A DNA stretch of 21,288 nt from JANRKH01 sp033763595 (GTDB lineage Bacteria > Pseudomonadota > Alphaproteobacteria > Rickettsiales > Rickettsiaceae): NCBI GenBank assembly GCA_033763595.1, contig JANRKH010000054.1:1-21288 (forward strand). Direction: 5' to 3'. Shown one piece after another: positions 5,542 to 13,751 of this stretch (the first letter of the stretch is position 1; every line of letters starts with the position of its first letter). The notes under the pieces are model-generated. The model saw only the letters and a list, made by a program, of their open reading frames with translations. It was not told where the DNA came from and made no database searches. A program made the translations under genes and the position numbers.

Positions 5542-7962
5542 ATGTCCCAAGACGAAGAAAATACTAACAAACCTAAAAAACTAACTTTATCTCTTAATAG
5601 ACAGAATCAGTCTAAGCTAATTGAGTCAGATAATTTAAAAAAAACATTTGTATCTAACAGAACTAATACTGTCACAGTGGAGGTTAAAAAATCCAATCTC
5701 ACAACAAGAAGTAGTTTACTATCAAGAAATTTGACTGGCACGCGCTCAAAAGAGTCTGAGGAAAACAATATTGAATCAGAAACGCGCAGCAGGCTTAATT
5801 TACTAAAAAGAGCAGCTGAAGATGCAAAGCAGAGAGAGATAGAGATAGAAAGGAGAAACAATAGCATAAAAGAGAGAGACTTATTAGAAGAGGAAAATAA
5901 AGCCTCTAAGGCCTTACTCGCTCAAGATGCAAATAATAAGTCTAAAATTACACAAAAAGCTCCTAAATTTACCCCAAAACCTTCAGATGAAGAAGAGGAT
6001 CCGGTTAAAAAAGAAACTGAGAAACTTGTCCAGAAGATCAGAAAAGAAGAGCCACGCAAACTTAGAAAAAATGACATATTTGGCATGCTTGAATCTGATG
6101 AAGAGGGGACAGAGAGAGTAAGAACGAGAAGCCTTGCATCTATAAGAAGGGCAAAAGAAAAAGAAAAAAGAAAGCTCGATGCCGTCAAACAGGAAAAAAT
6201 ATATAGAGAAGTTATTTTACCTGAATTTATTACAGTGTCTGATCTTGCAAACAGAATGTCAGAAAGAGTTGCTGACGTTATTAAAGAATTAATGAAACTT
6301 GGCTTAATTGCAACTGCAAGTCAGACTTTAGAGGCTGACACAGCTGAGTTAATAGTGACCACAATGGGTCATTCCGTTAAAAGAATAATGGACAAAGACG
6401 TAGAAAGTGCAATTATTAATGAGCCAGATTCTCCTGAAGATCTTACGCCTAGAGCTCCTGTAGTCACAGTTATGGGGCATGTTGACCATGGCAAAACATC
6501 TCTTCTTGACGCCTTAAAACAAACAGATGTGGCAGCTGGTGAAGCAGGCGGCATCACTCAGCACATAGGGGCATATAGAGTTAACCTTCCATCTAAAAAA
6601 AGTATTACTTTTATTGATACACCAGGTCATGAAGCATTCTCTGAGATGAGAAGTAGAGGCGCAAAAGTAACTGATATTGTTGTACTAGTTGTAGCAGCTG
6701 ATGATGGAATTATGACTCAGACTATTGAGGCAATTAATCACGCAAAAGCAGCAAAGGTTCCAATTATAGTTGCGATTAACAAAATTGATAAACCTGACGC
6801 AAATATCGAGAGAGTAAAGCAAGAGCTTCTAACACATGAGTTAGTACCTGAAGATCTAGGAGGAGATATAATAGTCGTTCCTGTTTCCGCGCTCAAAAAA
6901 ACCAATCTAGATAAATTGGAGGAGTCAATTTTGCTTGTAGCTGAAATGCAGGACTTAAAGGCAAACGCAAAAACAACAGCTTCAGGAACGGTCATTGAAT
7001 CTAAAATAGACAAAGGCAAAGGCGTAGTAGCAACATTACTTGTCCAAAGAGGAGTACTTAGAAATTCCGATCTCATCATAGCAGGTACATCATATGGAAG
7101 AGTTAAGCGTATGATAGACGACAAAGGTAGAGATATATCTGAATGTACCCCATCCATGCCTGCAGAAATTTGGGGTTTAGACCAAGCGCCAGCTGCTGGA
7201 GAGGCATTTGCAGTCTTACAATCAGAAAAACAAGCAAGAGATATTGCGGAATATAGAGAACGAATATTCATAGAACAAAAAAACAATAAAACTCAAAAAA
7301 CCTCACTCGCGGAAATGTTTTTAAAAGCTTCAGGAGAATCTCCTATAAAGGAACTGCCAATAATTATTAAGGCAGATGTTCAGGGATCTGTTGAGGCGAT
7401 TACTAATAGTATCAAAAAAATTGTAACAGATGAAGTGAGGATAAGAGTCTTACATTCAGGCGTTGGCGCTATTTCTGAATCGGATATTAGCCTTGCAACA
7501 GCGACAAACGGTCTGGTTGTTGGCTTTAATGTAAGGGCGCCTGGTGAAGTCGCAAGGCTAGCAGATACAAATAAGGTAGATATAAGATATTATTCGATAA
7601 TATATAATATTATTGACGATATTAAATCTATTGTCAGCGGCATGTTGTCTCCTATCAAGCGTGAAGTATATCTAGGCAGCGTAGACATAAGGCAGATTTT
7701 CAATATTACGAAAGTTGGCAAAATTGCTGGATCATATGTTACAAAAGGCATTATTAAACGAGGCGCAGGTGTAAGACTATTACGAGACAATGTAGTGATA
7801 CATGAAGGAAAACTGAAAACTTTAAAGAGGTTTAAAGATGAGGTCAAGGAAGTAAGAGAAAATTACGAATGTGGTATAGCATTTGAAAATTATGATGACA
7901 TCAAAGTTGGTGACACTGTGGAGGTTTTTGAAACAGTTGAAGAAAAAAGACAAGTAGTCTAA
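5542..7962 (+). CDS. infB: Translation initiation factor IF-2
   Basis: GTPase that delivers fMet-tRNA to the 30S subunit and promotes subunit joining. The 806-aa length is normal. The first ~220 residues are charged, lysine/glutamate-rich and probably disordered or helical. An IF2_N module follows at about 222-285 (LPEFITVSDLANRMSERVADV). The G domain has G1 GHVDHGKT (312-319), G3 DTPGH (359-363), G4 NKID (413-416) and G5 SAL (449-451); the segment after G1 includes GGITQHIGAY, the usual switch I sequence. The C-terminal half contains the beta-barrel and the initiator-tRNA binding domain ending EVFETVEE. The ATG is preceded by AAAGAGAAAT. It is followed after 36 bp by rbfA, the conserved order. 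No sign of damage. Confidence 0.98.
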   Translation: MSQDEENTNKPKKLTLSLNRQNQSKLIESDNLKKTFVSNRTNTVTVEVKKSNLTTRSSLLSRNLTGTRSKESEENNIESETRSRLNLLKRAAEDAKQREIEIERRNNSIKERDLLEEENKASKALLAQDANNKSKITQKAPKFTPKPSDEEEDPVKKETEKLVQKIRKEEPRKLRKNDIFGMLESDEEGTERVRTRSLASIRRAKEKEKRKLDAVKQEKIYREVILPEFITVSDLANRMSERVADVIKELMKLGLIATASQTLEADTAELIVTTMGHSVKRIMDKDVESAIINEPDSPEDLTPRAPVVTVMGHVDHGKTSLLDALKQTDVAAGEAGGITQHIGAYRVNLPSKKSITFIDTPGHEAFSEMRSRGAKVTDIVVLVVAADDGIMTQTIEAINHAKAAKVPIIVAINKIDKPDANIERVKQELLTHELVPEDLGGDIIVVPVSALKKTNLDKLEESILLVAEMQDLKANAKTTASGTVIESKIDKGKGVVATLLVQRGVLRNSDLIIAGTSYGRVKRMIDDKGRDISECTPSMPAEIWGLDQAPAAGEAFAVLQSEKQARDIAEYRERIFIEQKNNKTQKTSLAEMFLKASGESPIKELPIIIKADVQGSVEAITNSIKKIVTDEVRIRVLHSGVGAISESDISLATATNGLVVGFNVRAPGEVARLADTNKVDIRYYSIIYNIIDDIKSIVSGMLSPIKREVYLGSVDIRQIFNITKVGKIAGSYVTKGIIKRGAGVRLLRDNVVIHEGKLKTLKRFKDEVKEVRENYECGIAFENYDDIKVGDTVEVFETVEEKRQVV

Positions 7963-7998
7963 TATTAACACTTAAATTTAGTAACTAATATTAAAATC

Positions 7999-8742
7999 AT
8001 GAAGAATTTTCCCAGTGATCATAGCATTCTTCAAAAACAGGAAGTAGATAATGAGGTTGCAACAAAACGAGAAGGTCTAAATAACCAACCTTGGTCAAAT
8101 CAGCCTCTGCAGCAACTTGCCTCTGATAAAGAAGTTGATATATATTCACCTCATAAAACTACAATCATAATCAAAGACTTACATGATAAGCAGGGAGCTG
8201 AATCATCAGCTAAATTATCTGAAAACACAGGGTTTCCACCACTACCAGATGGATCTAATGTAAATGAGTATCCCAGTAACGATCAGATACGCAAATTACA
8301 ATTTGTTCAGTTACCAAAAGCCACTAACAAAGCTCACGCTCGATCTCTCAAAACCAATAGATCAAATACTAGCAGACAGTTGAAAGTTGCAAATCTAATT
8401 AAGCAAATTTTAGCAGATGTGTTTTCAAGAAAAAAGGGTCTTGATATTAATCTCATAAATAATAATATAACTATAACGAGAGTCGAAGTGACGAGCGATT
8501 TAAGAATTGCTTTTTGTTATTTTTTACCTTTTGGTGATTTTAGTTTATCTGATTCTATCACCAAATCCCTTGAAATATCAAAAAATATAATAAGACATCA
8601 AGTCACTGAGCTAGCAGGACTTAGATTTTCACCAGAATTAAAGTTTCGCTTTGACGACGGAGCTAAAAATGCAATTACCGTTGAATCTACTTTACAAAAA
8701 CTAAATGATACTAAGACTAACATCAAATCCGGAGGTGAATAA
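7999..8742 (+). CDS. rbfA: Ribosome-binding factor A with a long N-terminal extension
   Basis: RbfA binds the 30S precursor and aids 16S rRNA 5'-end maturation. The core fold is at about residues 125-236: RQLKVANLIKQILADVF, ITRVEVTSDLRIAFCYF, SKNIIRHQVTELAGLRFSPE and LKFRFDDGA are characteristic. Typical RbfA is about 115-135 aa; this ORF is 247 aa because about 124 residues, polar and low in hydrophobic clusters, precede the core. No Met occurs between residue 1 and the core, so either the extension is translated or a non-ATG start near the core is used. The unbroken frame over about 120 codons in AT-rich DNA favours a real extension. The TAA stop (8740-8742) coincides with the left TAA flank of the following B element. 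Confidence 0.9.
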   Translation: MKNFPSDHSILQKQEVDNEVATKREGLNNQPWSNQPLQQLASDKEVDIYSPHKTTIIIKDLHDKQGAESSAKLSENTGFPPLPDGSNVNEYPSNDQIRKLQFVQLPKATNKAHARSLKTNRSNTSRQLKVANLIKQILADVFSRKKGLDINLINNNITITRVEVTSDLRIAFCYFLPFGDFSLSDSITKSLEISKNIIRHQVTELAGLRFSPELKFRFDDGAKNAITVESTLQKLNDTKTNIKSGGE

Positions 8743-8985
8743 TACCAAATCTCTAGAGTTAAATTTGACATATGCATTTTAGGACTTCCTTACGCATGCG
8801 CATATAAATAAGTACCTACGACTAAGTCTATTCTTATTGAGCATTACATTATACCAAATCCCATTTTTAAGTACTTGCTTCTAGCTCGTCTCTAAAGGCT
8901 TACACGAGAGTAGGCTTCGTGACTTGCTCCTAGTATTATTTGATTCTAGAGATTTGGTATTAGATCATTTAAAATGAGATTTGGC
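8743..8985 (+). mobile_element. Type-B element at the rbfA stop codon, interrupted by an A element
   Basis: The left end TACCAAATCTCTAGAGTT begins directly after the rbfA TAA (8740-8742). The B core is decayed (ATATGCATTTTAGGACT, TACGCATGCGCATATAAATA). The right part AGATCATTTAAAATGAGATTTGGCA (8961-8985) continues only after an inverted A element at 8852-8958. The right flank is CGA, not TAA, consistent with an older, decayed copy. Confidence 0.65.
8852..8958 (-). mobile_element. Type-A miniature element, inverted, nested in B
   Basis: A 107-bp copy in minus orientation: on the + strand it begins TACCAAATCCCATTT and ends CTCTAAATC-type sequence as CTAGAGATTTGGTA. It is flanked by TTA at 8849-8851 and 8959-8961. 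It is nearly identical to the copies at 4542-4648 and 9711-9817, so it is younger than the B element it splits. Confidence 0.85.
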
Positions 8986-9048
8986 ACGAGAGAATTTGTT
9001 ATACCGAGAAATATCTTTGTACCATTTGTAAAAAATACTAAAAAATAA

Positions 9049-9516
9049 ATGAGCTATTCAATTAAAATGATTCATTTTTTTCTTTCATGCATATTTTGGT
9101 TTGTTATTGCAGGCTCTGACGGAATTAAACATTTTCCTATTTTTTCCATGATAGCTATATTTGTAACAAATTTTGCGTCGTTTGTACTGTCTAGTAGAGG
9201 ATCTTGCAACATGTTCAATTTTGCTCTATATGCAGTCTGGCTGATCAGGGAGATCGTCTTATCTTCAGTAAATGTTACTAGAATCATCTGGTCGCGCACA
9301 CCATCTATAAACCCAAAAATTTACGAACTAAGAACAAGGTCTAGCAGCCATCTGAACGATATTGTGCTATACGCTAATTCAATTACCCTCACTCCTGGCA
9401 CTTTATCCATCAAAGAAGAAAATGGTAAGTTGCTTGTGCACTGCCTCTCGGAAGACGGTTTTAAAGATCTCAAATCGGGCGTCATGGAGAATAAAATAGC
9501 AACTTTATTTCAATAG
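9049..9516 (+). CDS. Na+/H+ antiporter subunit E (MnhE/MrpE family)
   Basis: 155-aa membrane protein. Residues about 7-24, 29-47 and 55-75 are hydrophobic segments, followed by a cytoplasmic domain. The diagnostic MrpE pattern is present: AVWLIREIVLSSVNVTRIIW (62-81), NPKIYEL and ANSITLTPGTLSI (109-121), then LLVHCL (128-133). Length is normal for the family. In most bacteria MrpE works within a multi-subunit Mrp/Mnh complex encoded by one operon, exchanging Na+ (or K+) for protons; here no other mnh gene is adjacent, so partners must lie elsewhere or be lost. The ATG is preceded by an A-rich leader without a strong ribosome-binding site. The TAG stop abuts a family C repeat. Confidence 0.85.
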   Translation: MSYSIKMIHFFLSCIFWFVIAGSDGIKHFPIFSMIAIFVTNFASFVLSSRGSCNMFNFALYAVWLIREIVLSSVNVTRIIWSRTPSINPKIYELRTRSSSHLNDIVLYANSITLTPGTLSIKEENGKLLVHCLSEDGFKDLKSGVMENKIATLFQ

Positions 9517-9594
9517 ACCTCCTACATAACCTTGACCTTGAGCGGTAATTTTGCCCAAAAAATTTCTTTTGAGCCCTAAAGATACTTTATCTAT
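9517..9594 (-). repeat. Family C repeat, inverted copy
   Basis: Read on the - strand: GGGCTCAAAAGAAATTTTTT, GGGCAAAATTACC, GGTCAAGGTTATGTAGG and the end GAGGTC, collinear with 2515-2616. It begins immediately after the TAG stop of the upstream gene. Confidence 0.6.
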
Positions 9595-9604
9595 GTTCAA
9601 GTAA

Positions 9605-9707
9605 TACCAAATCCCAGATTAAATAATACTAGGAGCGAGGAGCGAAGCCTACTACATGCTAGGTGAGCAACGAGCGACGAAGTAGTACTTAAAAATGGGA
9701 TTTGGTA
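9605..9707 (+). mobile_element. Type-A miniature element, first of a tandem pair
   Basis: A 103-bp element from TACCAAATCCCAG to GGGATTTGGTA, flanked by TAA at 9602-9604 and 9708-9710. The core is the AGGAGCGAGGAGCGAAGCC variant, as at 1163-1267. Confidence 0.85.
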
Positions 9708-9710
9708 TAA

Positions 9711-9817
9711 TACCAAATCTCTAGAATTAAATAATACTAGAAGCAAGTCACGAAGCCTACTCTCGTGTAAGCCTTTAGCGACGAGCTAGAAGCAAGTACT
9801 TAAAATGGGATTTGGTA
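9711..9817 (+). mobile_element. Type-A miniature element, second of a tandem pair
   Basis: A 107-bp element from TACCAAATCTCTAG to GGGATTTGGTA, flanked by TAA at 9708-9710 (shared with the preceding element) and 9818-9820. The core is the AGTCACGAAGCC variant, different from its neighbour, so the pair arose by two insertions rather than a simple duplication. Confidence 0.87.
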
Positions 9818-10085
9818 TAACTCAAGCTTTTTTCTTAAAAATGCCAAGGCTGTACTTATAGGTCACTCTGGGAGGTCTAAAGAAGTCTATTTGATCAACT
9901 TTACTACTACTTGTGCGAGAGAAAAAAGCAACAGTCTGAAGCCTTTGTAAACATTGATCTGATTTTTCAGAAACTACTATATATAGTATGTCAACTATAA
10001 TTTGACTACAATATGTATAAATATCGTATTGTCAGAAGAAATTATTTGTAATATCATTACCTCATCAATAAAACACACAATAACA

Positions 10086-11900
10086 ATGTCTGCAAAAAAA
10101 ATAAAATTCAAAGTCAATGTAGATCAGTCGAGAAATGAACTCCTTACTAATTTTGGGAAAGCGATATTGAAAGATCGCTATTTACTTTCTGGGGAGAATT
10201 TTCAGGATCTATTTGCGAGGGTAGCTAGCCATTTTGCGGATAATGATGATCACGCTGCTAGAATATACGATTACATGAGCAAACTCTGGTTTATGCCAGC
10301 AACTCCGATACTAAGCAATGGCGGAACTGATAGGGGGATGCCTATTTCTTGTTTTTTAAATGAGACAGAAGATAGTCTCGAGGGCATAGTTGATTTATGG
10401 ACAGAAAATGTTTGGCTTGCTGCTCGTGGAGGGGGCATCGGTAGTTTTTGGGGAAATGTTAGATCTATCAACGAAAAAGTGAGAGACAATGGTAAAACCT
10501 CTGGAATAGTGCCTTTTATTAAGGTACAGGACTCTATGACACTTGCGATTTCACAGGGCTCTTTAAGAAGAGGTAGTTCTGCAGTATACTTGCCTATTGA
10601 TCACCCGGAGATTGAGGAATTTATCGATCTAAGAAGGCCAACCGGAGGCGATCCAAACAGAAAAGCCTTAAACATTCATCATGGAGTAACTGTAACCGAT
10701 GCTTTTATGAAAGCAGTAGAAAATGATGAAGAATGGGAACTCAAAAGCCCAAGGGACGGAAATATACTATCTAAGGTCAGAGCCAGAGATTTGTGGATTA
10801 AGCTCTTAACCACCAGAATAGAAACAGGAGAGCCATATTTATTATTCATAGACGCAGTTAATAGATACACACCTGATCATCACAAAAAACTTGGACTTTA
10901 TGTAAAAACATCTAATCTTTGCAGTGAAATTACCTTACCAACCGGGATAGACCATTTAGGTAAGCAACGAACTGCGGTATGCTGCCTTTCATCACTTAAT
11001 CTTGAGTATTACGAAGACTGGGAAAATAATGAACAATTCATACCAGATGTTATGAGGTTTTTGGATAATGTACTGCAAGATTTTATTGATACAGCACCAG
11101 ATACAATGGCAAGGGCAAAATACTCGGCTGAAAGAGAACGTAGTATTGGTCTTGGCGTTATGGGATTTCACTCTTTTTTACAATCCAAAAATGTTCCTAT
11201 TGAATCCGTTATGTCTAAAGTATGGAACAAGAAGATATTTGAATATATTAACTCAGAAGTAAATAGAGCTTCAAATATCTTAGGACAGGAGCGAGGCCCC
11301 TGCCCTGACGCAGCTGAATGCGGATCTAGCGAAAGATTCACATATAAAACTGCAATAGCTCCAACAGCATCAATTTCAGTAATTGCGGGTAATTCTTCGC
11401 CTGGAGTCGAGCCATATGCAGCAAACAGCTTCACTCAAAAAACCTTATCTGGCTCGTTCACAGTGAAAAATAAAAATTTGGAAAAATTACTTGAAGCAAA
11501 AGGCTTTAACAATGATCAAGTTTGGTCATCTATCTCTACGCACGAAGGCTCAGTTCAGCATTTACATTTCTTAACAGATCACGAGAAGCAAGTGTTTAAA
11601 ACATCATACGAAATAGATCAAAGATGGATAATCGAACTTGCGGCTGACAGGACGCCTTTAATTAGCCAAGCGCAAAGCATAAACGTATTTCTACCAGGTA
11701 ATGTGAGTAAGCAATATTTAAATGACGTTCACTTTTCTGCGTGGAAAAAGGGCCTGAAAAGCCTTTATTACTGCAGATCAACATCTATACAAAGAGCAGA
11801 TAAAGTTTCACATAATATAAACGACGTAATTTTAAAGCAAAACCAGAATATCGCGGTAGAAAATCCTGTGAATTTCGAAGAATGCTTATCATGCCAGTAA
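10086..11900 (+). CDS. nrdA: Ribonucleoside-diphosphate reductase, alpha (catalytic) subunit
   Basis: Reduces ribonucleotides to deoxyribonucleotides with NrdB. From ATG 10086 the protein is 604 aa. Key residues: active-site Cys89 (PISCFLN), the N277-L-C279-S-E281 catalytic loop, the partner Cys at 299/300 (AVCCLSS), radical-transfer tyrosines Y561-Y562 (LYYCR) and the C-terminal redox pair C600/C603 (ECLSC). The family's usual N-terminal ATP-cone, which mediates overall dATP inhibition, is absent; the protein starts almost directly with the catalytic part, as in other short rickettsial NrdA proteins. The frame is open back to TTG 10002, but those 28 residues look like untranslated leader, so I prefer the ATG. 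nrdB follows after 22 bp. Confidence 0.95.
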   Translation: MSAKKIKFKVNVDQSRNELLTNFGKAILKDRYLLSGENFQDLFARVASHFADNDDHAARIYDYMSKLWFMPATPILSNGGTDRGMPISCFLNETEDSLEGIVDLWTENVWLAARGGGIGSFWGNVRSINEKVRDNGKTSGIVPFIKVQDSMTLAISQGSLRRGSSAVYLPIDHPEIEEFIDLRRPTGGDPNRKALNIHHGVTVTDAFMKAVENDEEWELKSPRDGNILSKVRARDLWIKLLTTRIETGEPYLLFIDAVNRYTPDHHKKLGLYVKTSNLCSEITLPTGIDHLGKQRTAVCCLSSLNLEYYEDWENNEQFIPDVMRFLDNVLQDFIDTAPDTMARAKYSAERERSIGLGVMGFHSFLQSKNVPIESVMSKVWNKKIFEYINSEVNRASNILGQERGPCPDAAECGSSERFTYKTAIAPTASISVIAGNSSPGVEPYAANSFTQKTLSGSFTVKNKNLEKLLEAKGFNNDQVWSSISTHEGSVQHLHFLTDHEKQVFKTSYEIDQRWIIELAADRTPLISQAQSINVFLPGNVSKQYLNDVHFSAWKKGLKSLYYCRSTSIQRADKVSHNINDVILKQNQNIAVENPVNFEECLSCQ

Positions 11901-11922
11901 ATTTCAAAAAAAAGAGGTCAAT

Positions 11923-12915
11923 ATGTCATTATTAAACGCAACTAGCATTTACAAACCTTTCTCATACCCATGGGCATATGAAGCATGGCATACGCAGCAG
12001 AAAATTCACTGGCTGCCCGAAGAGGTCCCACTTGCGGATGATGTGAAAGATTGGAAATATAATTTAACCCCAGGAGAAAAACATCTTCTAACTCAAATAT
12101 TCAGATTCTTCACTCAGGCAGATATTGAGGTAAATAATTGTTACATGAGGCACTATTCAAGAGTATTTCAACCAACAGAAGTTCAAATGATGCTTGCGGC
12201 CTTTTCAAACATGGAGACTGTTCATATAGCTGCTTATTCACATCTACTTGACACAATTGGCCTTCCCGAGGTCGAATATCAAGCATTTCTGAAATACAAG
12301 GAGATGAAAGATAAATATGATTATATGCATAAGTTTGGGGTTGATACTAAGGAGGACATAGCGACAACATTAGCTGTGTTCGGAGCTTTTACGGAGGGTT
12401 TACAGCTTTTTGCTTCTTTTGCTATTTTACTTAACTTTCAAAGATTTAATAAAATGAAGGGTATGGGACAAATTGTTACCTGGTCAGTGAGAGATGAAAC
12501 ACTTCACACAAACTCCATAATTCAGCTATTTAAAACATTTTGCCACGAAAATCCAGAAGTTTGGACAGAAAAATTACGTGGTAGACTCTATGAAGCATGC
12601 GCAACTATAGTACATTTCGAGGATGCATTTATCGAGCTTGCTTTTGAAGTTGGTGGAATCGAAGGCTTAACTGCACGAGATGTAAAAAAATACATAAGAT
12701 ATATAGCTGATAGACGACTGCAACAACTTGGTCTAAATGAGATTTATATGGTCGAAACGAATCCTTTACCATGGTTAGATCAAATTTTGAACGGGGTTGA
12801 ACATGCTAACTTTTTTGAAAATAGGGTTACTGAATATACAAAAGCAGCAACTACAGGCTCTTGGGAGGATGTGTTTGATGCAATGGATGACCAAAAAAAA
12901 ATCTATAGTAACTAG
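11923..12915 (+). CDS. nrdB: Ribonucleoside-diphosphate reductase, beta (radical) subunit
   Basis: Houses the di-iron centre and tyrosyl radical that activates NrdA. 330 aa. The ligand pattern is complete: Asp67 (QADIEV), E98-xx-H101 (METVH), E158 (AFTEGLQ), and E192-xx-H195 (RDETLH). The radical tyrosine is present as Y105, four residues after H101, so this is a normal tyrosyl-radical class I enzyme rather than a Tyr-less type. The ribosome-binding site AGAGG precedes the ATG. It forms an operon with nrdA. The stop is followed by a spacer and then rplN, an unusual neighbour for this gene. Confidence 0.97.
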   Translation: MSLLNATSIYKPFSYPWAYEAWHTQQKIHWLPEEVPLADDVKDWKYNLTPGEKHLLTQIFRFFTQADIEVNNCYMRHYSRVFQPTEVQMMLAAFSNMETVHIAAYSHLLDTIGLPEVEYQAFLKYKEMKDKYDYMHKFGVDTKEDIATTLAVFGAFTEGLQLFASFAILLNFQRFNKMKGMGQIVTWSVRDETLHTNSIIQLFKTFCHENPEVWTEKLRGRLYEACATIVHFEDAFIELAFEVGGIEGLTARDVKKYIRYIADRRLQQLGLNEIYMVETNPLPWLDQILNGVEHANFFENRVTEYTKAATTGSWEDVFDAMDDQKKIYSN

Positions 12916-13381
12916 ATTGAGTTCTTTTTTATCTAAATTATCGCTGTAGGTTTTTTTGGGCAATAAAACCTTTGACAATTGAATAAAAATATATATTTTA
13001 ATTCTATTTTGGTGACAGGATCTAAGTGTATAAAATTTGGTAAAGCCTTAAGAGTTGCTTTTGTAAAAAGATCTTTGTAGGTTTCTACATGAAATGAGAA
13101 CGATTTGTAGACATTTCGACCGCGTGAACTTAAGTTTATGTAGTATACAAGAGGATCCGGGGGTGGAGATAGCATCGTTATCACATCTTTGATATGGAAC
13201 ATACACAGAACAGAATTATACCGAATCCCAGAATTAATAATGCTAAGGAGAAGTAACGTATACTATACATACTAAGCCTTCAGCGACGAGCAACGACTCA
13301 TTTAAAAATGGTGACTGGTATTAAAGAGCGATTCCAAAGTCCAACCGGTATATATAACAATAAATAAACAGCAGTATTTAT
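12916..13381. other. 466-bp spacer between nrdB and rplN
   Basis: It contains a decayed A element (13219-13320). A TTGACA at 12972-12977 is followed 16 bp later by TATTTT, a weak candidate promoter for the ribosomal genes downstream. A - strand open frame at 12933-13202 (89 codons) has no recognisable domain. The genes that normally precede rplN (rpsQ, rpmC, rplP) are absent. Confidence 0.6.
13219..13320 (+). mobile_element. Diverged type-A element, TTA-flanked
   Basis: A 102-bp element with ends TACCGAATCCCAG and GGTGACTGGTA, flanked by TTA at 13216-13218 and 13321-13323. The core retains AATGCTAAGGAG, ACTAAGCCTTCAGCGACGAG. It is clearly diverged from the near-identical copies elsewhere, yet the flanking repeat is intact. 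Confidence 0.75.
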
Positions 13382-13750
13382 ATGATTCAAATGCAGAGTA
13401 TTCTGAATGTAGCTGACAATTCAGGTGCGAAAAAAGTGATGTGCGTTAAAGTGCTTGGTGGTTCACACCATATGATATCAGGGATTGGGGATGTAATAGT
13501 AGTGTCTATTAAAGACGCTGTACCTAATGGAAAAGTCAAAAAGGGTGAGGTACATAAAGCTTTAATCGTGAGAACAAAAAATGGGATTAGAAGAAATGAC
13601 GGAAGCGTAATAAGATTTGACACAAACTCTGTTGTTTTACTCAACAAACAAGGCGAACCTTTGGGAACAAGGGTTTTCGGCCCAGTAACCAGAGAACTTA
13701 GAGCAAAAAAGTTTCTCAGAGTTATTTCGCTTGCTCAGGAGGTTATTTAA
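13382..13750 (+). CDS. rplN: 50S ribosomal protein uL14
   Basis: 122 aa, the normal length. It begins MIQMQSILNVADNSGAK, the family's N-terminal signature, and contains VMCVKVLGG, KGEVHKALIVRTK, GSVIRFDTNSVVL and ends with FGPVTRELR and ISLAQEVI. L14 sits at the subunit interface and contacts L19. It is the first ribosomal gene of the block here, whereas rpsQ usually precedes it. rplX starts one base after its stop, with the Shine-Dalgarno sequence AGGAGGT inside the rplN end. Confidence 0.98.
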   Translation: MIQMQSILNVADNSGAKKVMCVKVLGGSHHMISGIGDVIVVSIKDAVPNGKVKKGEVHKALIVRTKNGIRRNDGSVIRFDTNSVVLLNKQGEPLGTRVFGPVTRELRAKKFLRVISLAQEVI

Positions 13751-13751
13751 A

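Larger units (their letters stand above)
9517..10085. other. 569-bp spacer between the mnhE-like gene and nrdA
   Basis: It holds an inverted family C repeat (9517-9594), two type-A elements in tandem (9605-9707, 9711-9817) and a short stretch resembling the end of a C repeat (about 9836-9881). The remaining ~200 bp before nrdA show no gene, and no clear promoter could be assigned. Confidence 0.7.

Noticed and set aside
10002..10085. 28-residue N-terminal extension of NrdA from a TTG codon
   Set aside because: The extension has no resemblance to the family, while ATG 10086 gives the expected beginning of the short NrdA type.
12972..12999. TTGACA plus TATTTT promoter candidate upstream of rplN
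   Set aside because: The -10 is weak and the site is 380 bp before rplN with an element in between; mentioned in the spacer entry but not called as a feature.
12933..13202. 89-codon open frame on the - strand between nrdB and rplN
   Set aside because: No recognisable motif, no neighbouring - strand genes, and no start signal; not supported as a gene without a homology search.
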